Shown here in pieces: positions 55,908 to 64,000 of a DNA stretch of 64,000 nt; position 1 is the stretch's first letter; each line of letters begins with the position of its first letter. Origin of the DNA: Amphimedon queenslandica (lineage: Eukaryota > Porifera > Demospongiae > Haplosclerida > Niphatidae). The notes under the pieces were generated by a model. The model did not search any database. It saw nothing but the letters and a program-made list of their open reading frames with translations, and was not told where the DNA came from. Where the stretch lies: positions 235,809 to 299,808 of the forward strand of contig NW_003546257.1 of NCBI RefSeq assembly GCF_000090795.2, written 5' to 3'. The translations under genes were made by a program, and so were the position numbers.

Positions 55908-58900
55908 TTATGAACACCAATGATGATTCTGACAGCACTTCCCCCTGTACCACTCGTCCATTAAATAATTATTAACCCTCAGAGATACGTGGCTGTTCAC
56001 GCCTCCAGTTAACAAGAGGTTTCCGTGGCAACCAGTGAGGGGAGGAGGGACCAGCCGATAGAAGTTGCGCCTGTTGGTGAACTCAAGAAAAGCCGACTTC
56101 AGGGTAAAGGAGAGCTCCTCTGACATGCAGGAATGACAGAGTTGACACGACTGGAGATAGAGAAAAGGAAGAGATTGTAATTTTAAAATATCCTTCACAT
56201 TTAGCATACCAGGTGATATCCACAGTTTTGGCTACAGCTATTATTCAAACACTGCTGTAAAGGCGCCTGTATGTCGTGATCGTTCACCAGCATAATGCTT
56301 TCAGTCTCTCCACTGTATAAAGGGAATAGTATAAAATTAATAGTCATTCACTGAGCATACTTGTAATGTAGGCCTAAGCCAACTCCTCTTGCCAAACCAG
56401 TAAGTTTTACAGAATTGAAAATGATCTAGAGGGGAAGGAAGGTAGGATTACTATTATTATTAAGTGGGTATTGTTTCTAAACTTGTTCATAAAGGAAACG
56501 GTTATCAGTCGTGTGTGAGGAGGAGAGATTAGGCGAGAGGTTAACCTAAAAATGAAGACATTATGCACACCACTACAGAGCAGCTGCCTTACCTCCATAA
56601 GCCAAACTTTGAGCTCTTCCGTTAGTATGAAATCAAATCTCACCAATTCAAAAAAATTTCTAAAAATAATAAAATTAAAATATTTGAAGAACTACATGTA
56701 TTAGTACTCATAAATGTACCGATACTTCATACCTTGTGCTTGCATATGATCTGGTATAATTGACCACATTGCTTTCACAGTGCATCAAGACCTGAAGATA
56801 CAATCATAACATTATGCAATTGTAATGTACTTGGGGTTTCCCACAGGATTTTTGGCATAGTACTCTTCTTGTCAAGTTGCTCAAAAATTGGGCCAAAGAT
56901 CCTGTACTGTAGTACAGGGATTTTTGCCAAATTTTGCCAAAAATGACTAGGAGAGAATTCTCCATTTTTATAATGTTTTCTTATGCATATACATGTTCTT
57001 ATGTTGTGTAGCAAGTTTGAGCTGATTCCAATCAAAATTGGATTTTTTATAAATTTTTAAAGTTACTCAAAAATTGGGCCAAAGTCCCTGTACTATAGTA
57101 CAGGGATATTGGTCGAATTTTGCCAAAAATGACTAGGAGAGAATCCTCCGTTTTTATAATGTTTTCTGATGCATATACATGTTCTTATGTTGTGTAGCAA
57201 GTTTGAGCTGATTCTGATCAAAATTAGATTTTTTTACAAATTTTAAAAGTTACTCGAAAATTGGGCCAAAGTCCCTGTACTATAGTACAGGGATACTGGC
57301 CGAATTTTGTCAAAAATGACTAGGAGAGAATTCTCTATTTTTATAATGTTTTCTGATGCATATACATGTTTTTATGTTGTGTACCAAGTTTGAGCTGATT
57401 CCGATCAAAATTAAATTTTTTATGACTTTTTAAAGTTGCTCCAAAAGCCATGTACTGTATTATAGTGCTTGTCAGCTCATGAAGCTCATGCTGTTTAGCT
57501 CACTTAGCATGCTTTGTGGGAAACCCTGATATTATGTACTTGCTTTCTGTATGATACTATGAGCTTGATCCCAAAACTGTCTTGACTTAAAACCTAAGAA
57601 ACACAAGTACACAAGTATTTTTTACAATGATTGCTACTAATAACCTTTCTTTGTCAAAATGTAGTTAAAGGCTTCCTTGTGGCTCAAGCCTTTGTCTTTA
57701 ACCAATGGAGTCAGTGATGGTATCTATAAAAATGATAATTAAAATGTACCTACATCAACGCCCTTCACCTCCCATGCTGGTGTATATTCATCATCAACAA
57801 CATAGCTTCTCTTGTTCTTTGGATTAAATGGATAATAATTCTTAGCGCAAAATCTAACGAAAGATATATACATCAAACTATGTATAATGGCAGTAGAGTA
57901 GTTTCCATTTAATACCTCCACAGTATCTCTTCTCCATACACGTATACTCGTAACGGATTGATTGATGTTATAACTACATAGACACCAATGTCAAATGACC
58001 TATACAATAATCACATCAATAATTATTATTTTTATTATTTCTTTATTTTTATCATACCGGCCATCAATTATCATTGGGTTTGTGATGAATTCTTGAACTA
58101 TGCTTCCCTCAAAGTTTAAATTAATTTCTTTAATATTTTGAAAAATGCAAATACTAATTTTTCTTATTCAAACCTTTAGGTTTAATAACTCTAATTCCTC
58201 TATGCTTGTTACTCTTTTGTACCCACAGTGTATTTGGTCTGCTATTAACCTACAAGACATCATTTCTTTCTCTTTCTTTATTTCTCTTCCTATACCTCTG
58301 CCATCAGTTTCTTTGCCTCAAAAGGAAGCCGGAATGATCGGGGCATAAATGGAAAGCCTTGAGTCGATAATTTGGGTTTACTCACGAAACACGAAGTCCC
58401 GGGAAAATGATTAATCTGCAACAAAAATATAATTACTACAATTATTGTGTAAACAATTATAATCTGTTTGTGTGAAAGTAAGATTTTTGGCTCAGCAATG
58501 CATCCAGACAGCCAATTATAGTTTATACATGCAGGCAATGTTGTGCATGATGGCAAAGGAAATTAGTATGATTGCATATTAAGGTGTTATTCTGTTCACA
58601 CCCTTACCTTTTGGTGAGGCAGCAAATGCTTCAGTTCGTCCTTAAACACGTTGTACGGGTAGCCATGTGACCACATCACGTCCCACGGTTCAGTTGGTAG
58701 ATTGAAATGATATTCTGCTTTGTAAATAGCTCGATAGTCTAGTCTATCAAACACAGCCATCACGTGGCTCATGGCTACTTCCTAATGTAATACAAGGAAG
58801 AGGTTTATCCTCACCTTTTTGAGACTCACTAACTTTCTTGGCATTAATCCACACGACACGTCTTGTATCTTTACAATTATTATTATTATTATTATTATTA

Positions 58901-59070
58901 TTAGGAGGGACACTTGTCTTCTCTGCTTCTTTTACTTCCTCGTCTAGTTCTACAGTATCTCTTGTACTGCTGGAGAGTCTTAAGAGAAGTATTGCATTAA
59001 GGAACAGCCCCACAGCTATTACAATGTACAGTATTCGAGACCTTGGCGGATGACATTGGATAAATGCCAT
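55908..59070 (-). CDS. Membrane-anchored tubulin tyrosine ligase-like (TTLL) protein
   Basis: TTLL enzymes add Glu, Gly or Tyr to tubulin and other substrates using an ATP-grasp fold. The ATG at 59070 is followed by a short head and a single membrane helix (ILYIVIAVGLFLNAILLLRL), which suggests a type II or N-anchored protein. A run of nine Asn (AAT repeat) follows. The TTL domain is spread over about thirteen exons: MWSHGYPYNVFK, INHFPGTSCFVSK, FMPRSFRLP, LWVQKSNKHRGIRV, IVQEFITNPMIIDGRSFDIG, VYVVITSINPLRVY, FCAKNYYPFNPKN, LMHCESNVVNYTRSY, NFFELVRFDFILTEELKVWLMEV and NLSPNLSSSHTTDN. These include the metal-binding E-x-N-x-S-P-N-L. A Cys-rich C-terminal extension (CLNNSCSQNCGYH, CQLCHSCM, GKCCQNHHWCS) is unusual. 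It resembles the TTLL subgroup with an N-terminal helix (nematode ttll-15 type). A 750-bp intron holds family R repeats. Confidence 0.88.
56865..57450. repeat. Intronic tandem repeat (family R, palindromic subtype), TTLL intron
   Basis: Three units of about 185 bp. Two contain the perfect palindrome CCCTGTACTATAGTACAGGG (57086-57105 and 57273-57292); the first has one mismatch pair. Shared phrases: atgactaggagagaat, tttttataatgttttct, gcatatacatgtt, gagctgattc. Inverted relative to the TRAF7 array on the plus strand. Confidence 0.85.
58874..58906. repeat. (AAT)n coding microsatellite in TTLL exon 1
   Basis: A triplet repeat read as nine consecutive Asn codons just C-terminal of the membrane helix. 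Length polymorphism would be silent for the catalytic domain. Confidence 0.8.
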
Positions 59071-59224
59071 CTTTAATTTTTACAAAGAGCCCTGCCCAGT
59101 GCCCAATAGTCACATCCTGATGATCTGATCTCCATCATAGAGTACAACAAATGTTTGTCTATTACTTTTACATTTTAAAAAGTAAACAAAAATACGATTA
59201 GTTTTGCAATGTGTCTCTTGTTTA

Positions 59225-60433
59225 TTAAATATCTGTGCTTTTGGAGGACAGGAGAACGGTTTCCTTCTCATCGTTGCTATTGATATCATCAGTGACATTC
59301 TGTAAAGCATCCTTTGACTCGTCATCAGCAATTACTGCCTGCCTGTGGCGCTTCTTTGTTTTATCATCTTTGCATTTCAAAGACAGGACAGCAGCGACAA
59401 CAAGTAGTACGACTATAATCGCTACATATATAATGACTACTACTGTCACTATGGCTACTTGGGCTCCAGTCAATCCAATAGTACCAGGACATTCGGTGCT
59501 TCTCCCTGTATTGCGTAAACTGAACAAAATGTCAAATTCCAAAGTACTAAAGTCATTGACCAGGCCCCAGTCACGAATGATATAACAAGGACCTCCTACA
59601 CCCAGTACGTAGCTTTCACCAACTGTCAATACTCTGTTGGGTCCTGAACAGGAGGTTAATAAATCAGGGCCACTGGTATTAAAAGTGTCTCCCATCTGGG
59701 TAAAAATATAGAGAATAATACATGAGGAATGCTCCTTGTTATAAGGAAAAAACATGTCGAACATGGCATTAAATAACACTTTTAAGAAACAATTATTATA
59801 TAAAATAAGAACTCACATGACGGCTACCCTTGTAGCGATCAGTAACTAACACAGTATAGTAACAAGGCTGGACTGTTAGGGCACAGCCTCCTCTGTTCTC
59901 GTCATCAATAAAAGGAAAATCCTGACACGTGTTAAGATTCATTACTGGTTCTGTGACTGCTTCATTGAGGAGTTCAGCCGATTCAGCCATGTTTGCTAAA
60001 ATTAGCAAGAGGAAATCAAGTCATGGAAGTACATGCAAAAGGAAATTGGTGGCTTAATTAGTAACTTACTTATTCCAGCATCTTTAATGACATCTGAACA
60101 ATTACGATAATATGAACTTGATGTACTGTTCCCAAAGTCTTGACATTCATACGTACCCTCTACACTGCCAACTACTGTATTGCCAGAGGGAATGACCAGC
60201 TCCGGTATGGTCTGGTTTGGCATAAACTCCATACAAGAGAATCTGTTGGTAGAGGAAGGGAGTCGGCATTTGCAGTAAGCTGCTGTGATTCTCACGACAT
60301 ATATGCCATTACTATTGTCATAAGAATCACATATGACCTCGAAACGACTCTTCCCTCCTGAATCAATAGGGCAATTGCAGCTAAAACAGAGAGGAAAGAG
60401 AGAAAAGAAGAGTAAAAGCAACTTTGTAGACAT
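59225..60433 (-). CDS. Type I receptor-like protein with NTR-like ectodomain, member K
   Basis: Three exons (60070-60433, 59817-59995, 59225-59695) give 337 residues. Signal peptide MSTKLLLLFFSLFPLCFS, then C-N-C at the mature N-terminus and YVVRITAAYCKCRLP, SCMEF, TYECQDF, YRNCSDVI, QPCYYTVLVTDRYKG, LTVGESYVLGVGGPCYII and W. This cysteine and Gly pattern resembles the NTR module of TIMPs and netrins (N-terminal C-x-C, L-x-x-G-x-SY-x-x-G, a late W), but similarity is weak. One membrane helix (IVTVVVIIYVAIIVVLLVVAAVL) and a tail of about 50 residues rich in D/E/K/S follow, with no recognised signalling motif. It is paralogous to the genes at 60498-61660 and 61914-63356. The start is 64 bp from the divergent member L. 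Confidence 0.82.
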
Positions 60434-60497
60434 ACTATCTATCTAGCAATCAATTTATTACACTGGGCGGGGCTGATTTGAGCCACACCCATCACCA
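60434..60497. promoter_or_regulatory. 64-bp divergent promoter of receptor members K and L
   Basis: Only 64 bp separate the two start codons of divergent paralogues, so they probably share control elements. The stretch is GC-richer in the middle (gggcggggct) than its surroundings. No TATA box is obvious. Confidence 0.6.
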
Positions 60498-61660
60498 ATG
60501 ATGTTTACATTTCTTCTTGTGTTCTTGTTTGCCCTGCCATTGGGGCACAGTTTAAGCTGTTCCTCGTACACCAGCTCTCGAACTAAGACCATTTGCGAGT
60601 ACTACTCGAGTGAGTCGTCCATATATAAGGCAAGAATTACGGCCTCTCAATGCAAATGTGGACTTGGAAGCCCTACACTCTTCTCTTGCATTGACTTCCG
60701 GCAGAACTCTAGCGGGAGTTTAGTAGTTACTGTCCAGAGATTGTTTGACTGCAGTGGCTCAAATGGTATATATTACAAGGACTGTAATAGCATCATCAAT
60801 AACCTCGGGATCAGTGAGTCCTATTGTATATTAATAAATAAGATGCCTAAAGTTTATATATTTAAAAATATTTATTATAAAATACACATTAGGCAATGCC
60901 TCCATCATTAATAGCACAGTTACTCCAGAGACTGTTTCGTGTGTAAATATTTCATATTCTCCTGAGGATTATGGCTGTGCAGTGACACATGATCCATGTT
61001 ACTATACAGCGGTTGTTGAAGAAGTTTACAAAGGAAGCATTCAGGTAATTCACAGAATGATCACACACACACACACATTTTGATAACTTGTTGGTCATAT
61101 ATTCTTGCAGGTTGGAGCTTTATTTAACACTAGCGGTCCTCATTCAATAACTTGTGTGTCTTCTGGTCAGTGTGTTCTCAATGTAGGAGAGAGTTACATT
61201 GTTGGGATTGGTGGCGCATGTTATGCTATTAGTCCTTGGTCATCCTATAATACTTACACTAGTGATGATATCGAGCTATTGGAAGGATTGAGAGATGGGG
61301 GAACAACAGCTTGCAATGTGAGTGTTGGAGGGACATCAAGCTCCAATGTGAGCTAGTGATTGCGATGTTAATTAATTTTTGTTATTCTTGCAGAGTCAAG
61401 CAATCATAATTGGAGTCTCGGTATCTCTTGGTGTCTTACTTATACTTGTTGCTCTGGCTTTCATTATTACTATTATTGTCTTTGTTGTAAAGAAATCTCC
61501 TGGTAGGTGTCGCCGTACAAGGGAAGAAGTTGTGGTGAAGGTTGATGATGTCAGTGATGGAGAGACTATGCCCAGTATATCTACTAAGCCAGAAGAACCA
61601 GAAGAACTGCTTGAAAGCAAAGAACATGATGACAAAACTAACATTTTGAGTGATTCCTAA
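60498..61660 (+). CDS. Type I receptor-like protein with NTR-like ectodomain, member L
   Basis: Four exons (60498-60813, 60893-61044, 61111-61317, 61394-61660) give 313 residues. Signal peptide MMFTFLLVFLFALPLGHS, ectodomain with ICEYYSSESSIYKARITASQ, CKCGLG, FSCIDF, LFDCSG, YYKDCNSIINNLG, DPCYYTAVVEEVYKGSIQ and CVLNVGESYIVGIGGACYAI. The membrane helix is IIIGVSVSLGVLLILVALAFI; the tail has KKSPGRCRRTREE and an acidic end. The cysteine positions and all exon junctions match K and M, but the helix and tail are unrelated in detail. Function unknown; a surface recognition role is plausible. Confidence 0.82.
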
Positions 61661-61913
61661 CTAATCTTTCCTTTCTTACCACAATCCTTGATTATAATTA
61701 TAATTTTTATCAATATTATTATTAGTATCGTTGATTACAATCAAAACTTGAAAGACAATTTTTACTGCTGTTATAGATAAAATTTATATTGATAATTATA
61801 AAGATATTCACGCTTAGTACACCTATGACTTGCTTGAACAATAACAATGTGAGATAATTAATGATAAGTTAATTAGGAGGAATGTATTTACTCTAGCAAG
61901 ACTCTAGTCACTG

Positions 61914-63356
61914 TTAAGAATTAAAAATGATGGCTTTGTCATCACTTGTGATGTCCTCATCATTATGTATCTTCACCTCCTCATCCCTCACATCAATTTC
62001 TACAACACCACTTGTAATCCTGCGCCCTCTTCTCTGGCTGGACATTTTCCTCTTCATAATGATGATTATGGTAATAATGAAACCAATAATGATTACTACA
62101 AGCAGTAGGCCAAGGAATGAAGAGAGTCCTATTATGATTGAGCCTTCCTGGGATAAGCCGGATGAGACTGTAGGCGGAGTAGGAGTCTAGAAAATTTAAA
62201 AAGACGTTAAACATTTTTCACGCTAATAGTCACTTTGTTTGTTTGCTTCTCTCAGACTCTAGACACAATCTCCCCATTTAATAAACAAATACTCACACTT
62301 ATTCTAATGCTGCTCACACTTCTAATACTGCTACTGCTTGTGTGAGTTGTGTCACTGCTTGTATGAGCTATATTGCTGCTTATGCGAGTTGTGTGGCTTC
62401 TTACGTGAGTTGCATCACTGCTCCTTACAGTAGTTGATGTGATCTTGGTACAGTTTGTATTTCCTCCATCTCTCAATCCTTCCAATAGTTGGATATCATC
62501 ACTAGTGTAACTATTATAAGTCGACCAAGGATCAATCGTGAAGCATGGTCCACCAATGCCAGCAATATAACTCTCTCCTACAGTGAGAACACGTCCATAC
62601 TGACCACAGGTTGTTGTCACATCAGGACCACTAACATTCACTGACACTCCAACCTATAATGATTATATTGCATAGATTAAATAACATTGTAGAGTACATA
62701 ATAGTTATATTGTTTCTATTTCATAATGCTTTTATGTGTGTGAAGGGGAGTACAAGCACATGTGGTATTTGATTACTTAATCATTGCCATATATGAGTAC
62801 TTTGTTGGCAAGCTTCACCTGCAAATTTCCTTTGTAAACGGCCTCGATAATTCCAGAGTAGTAGCAAGGGTGGTATGACACTTCGCAGCCATCTTTCTCA
62901 ATGCCATACTGATTTGTACTGTTGCATGCAATATTCTCCACATTAGTAGTATCATTAGTTATAGACATGCTTCCTATTAGGGAATCACTTGTAATCATTA
63001 ATTTTCAACTTACTTCCACCAGCTTTGTTAATGACTGATTGACAGCTAGAGTAGAACAGTTCCAAGTGAGGCATTCCTCCGCCTTGGCATTCAAACAATC
63101 CTCGGACCCTACCCACTACATTTTGACTGGAATTCAGTCTGAAATCTATACAAGAAAACCGTTGGCTCTGACCAAGGAGACATTTGCATTGTGATGCTAC
63201 AATTTTGATTTTGTAGATTGAGGCCTCGTTTGAGTAGGCGAAACAGATTACTTCTGATCTGGGCTTAGTCAGATAATCAGGATGACAACTACATCCAATA
63301 GCTAGTGGAAGACAGGAGCAAGATATTATTAAAAGAAAGATTACCAGAGTTTTCAT
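61914..63356 (-). CDS. Type I receptor-like protein with NTR-like ectodomain and repeat stalk, member M
   Basis: Four exons (63014-63356, 62819-62973, 62297-62653, 61914-62186) give 375 residues. Signal peptide MKTLVIFLLIISCSCLPLA, then CSCHPDYL, VICFAYSNEASIYKIKIVAS, FSCIDFRLN, LFECQGG, HPCYYSGIIEAVYKGNLQ and LTVGESYIAGIGGPCFTID, close to member L (SYTSDDIQLLEGLRDGG in both with one change). A Ser/Thr-rich stalk made of seven-residue repeats precedes the membrane helix (IIIGLSSFLGLLLVVIIIGFI). The tail has KRKMSSQRRGRR and a very acidic end. The stalk could carry O-glycans. Confidence 0.82.
62315..62425 (-). repeat. 21-bp minisatellite encoding a seven-residue stalk repeat in member M
   Basis: About five in-frame copies of a 21-bp unit, read as SSDATHV, RSHTTRI, SSNIAHT, SSDTTHT and a degenerate SSSIRSV. 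It is absent from the otherwise similar members K and L. Confidence 0.75.
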
Positions 63357-63494
63357 TTCTCTTTCTTATCCGAAGTGTGAACTCAGTCATCATATCAGGC
63401 GGAGCAGGCCCCGCCTGACAGATGTGCCGCCCACGCACCCAGGAAATCTATAGGTATTCAACCCACGCATTAATCAACATTATTCTTTTTGTGT

Positions 63495-64000
63495 CTAGCA
63501 GTAACAATGACAACAATACTTACTGCAGCCACCAAATAATAAAACTACCATGCTCAATATTACTACCCACACATCAATGTTATAATATTTTATCGAGTTC
63601 CATTCACCACGAATAAATGGAGGCATGGCGTGACTGTATCCTACTTCAGCATACAGTTCAACTAGATCTGCACCTCTTTTTGCTCCACCTCCTTCTCGTA
63701 AAAGACGACTAGTCCTCTCTACGTTTTTCCTGTAAATGCTTTTTGTCATCAAAGCTTCTACTGATTCTTTTAGTTTTTTAACTGTCAGTTCTTTAGCAGT
63801 GATGCTTATTCCAAGTTTCTGTGACGTTAGTCTAAAACCAATGTCAAATTGATCCCCACCTTGTGGTATGCACAAAACTGGGACAGCAAAATAAAGAGCT
63901 TCATGGACACTATTGACACCACAGTGTAGCAGTGCTAGCTTGACTGATGGATGCTTTAGTAAAGAGGTTTGCTCTAGCCACGATGTAATGTAAACTTGAT
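63495..64000 (-). CDS. UDP-glycosyltransferase, C-terminal part (runs off the right edge)
   Basis: GT1-family UGTs transfer sugars from UDP-sugars to small lipophilic compounds in the ER. The visible part starts inside the C-terminal domain: W-L-E-Q..LLKHPSVKLALLHCGVNSVHEALYFAVPV (shown in parts), CIPQGGDQFDIGFRL and then helices down to a membrane segment (VWVVILSMVVLLFGG) and a short Cys-rich end (CSKYCCHCYC). The signature HCG-x-N-S-x-x-E-A and the DQ-x-D of the UDP-sugar site are conserved (HGG in most animals, HCG here). The stop is at 63495; the 5' part lies beyond 64000. The exact subfamily cannot be named. Confidence 0.85.
   Translation of the reverse strand, partial: QVYITSWLEQTSLLKHPSVKLALLHCGVNSVHEALYFAVPVLCIPQGGDQFDIGFRLTSQKLGISITAKELTVKKLKESVEALMTKSIYRKNVERTSRLLREGGGAKRGADLVELYAEVGYSHAMPPFIRGEWNSIKYYNIDVWVVILSMVVLLFGGCSKYCCHCYC

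Overview
The window looks like animal nuclear DNA from a compact, AT-rich genome. Most introns are 40-150 bp, many genes sit head to head, and the gene set (MTA, TRAF7, RPS6KC1, SRCR-Ig, seipin) is metazoan. The style and the SRCR-Ig protein point to a demosponge, most like Amphimedon queenslandica; this is inferred from gene content, not from a database match. There is one assembly gap (15071-15888). I saw no retrovirus-like, Polinton-like or other capsid- or envelope-bearing element, and no CRISPR array or tRNA.

Region 1 (1-34 kb) is mostly conserved cell biology: WDR26 (-, runs off the left edge), MTA/NuRD (+), LRR1 (+), a secreted SRCR-Ig protein (-), ARL2 (-), RPS6KC1 (+), a BPHL-type hydrolase (-), RIOX1/NO66 (+), histone H4 (-), DRAP1 (+), seipin (-) and PIG-F (+). 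ARL2/RPS6KC1, BPHL/RIOX1, H4/DRAP1 and seipin/PIG-F are divergent pairs with starts 80-290 bp apart. The palindrome CACGTG recurs near most of these starts.

Region 2 (34-44 kb) is the most unusual part. It is a one-strand array of at least ten very short membrane-protein genes (46-131 residues), of a type I cannot assign to any family. They have one or two membrane segments, a basic juxtamembrane stretch and, in nine of ten, a tail motif P-x-[Q/E], often in the form P-x-[Q/E]-x-T-[D/N]. That form matches the TRAF-docking sequences of CD40 and LMP1. Several share a promoter with CACGTG, a 49-54 bp intron just before the ATG, and NF-kappaB-like sites upstream. In one tandem duplication the flanks (including a copied last exon of PIG-F) are about 96-97% identical, while the small genes inside have diverged widely.

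Region 3 (44-52 kb) holds two conserved genes head to head, TRAF7 (-) and EXOC5/Sec10 (+), followed by a roughly 345-bp tandem repeat that includes a copy of the EXOC5 tail.

Region 4 (52-64 kb) is again accessory: a duplicated pair of secreted eight-cysteine peptides with TATA boxes, a membrane-anchored tubulin-tyrosine-ligase-like gene, three paralogous type I receptors with an NTR/TIMP-like cysteine-rich ectodomain (two start only 64 bp apart), and the 3' end of a UDP-glycosyltransferase.

A family of tandem repeats of about 190 bp, one form carrying a perfect 20-bp palindrome, occurs in five separate genes, always inside an intron.
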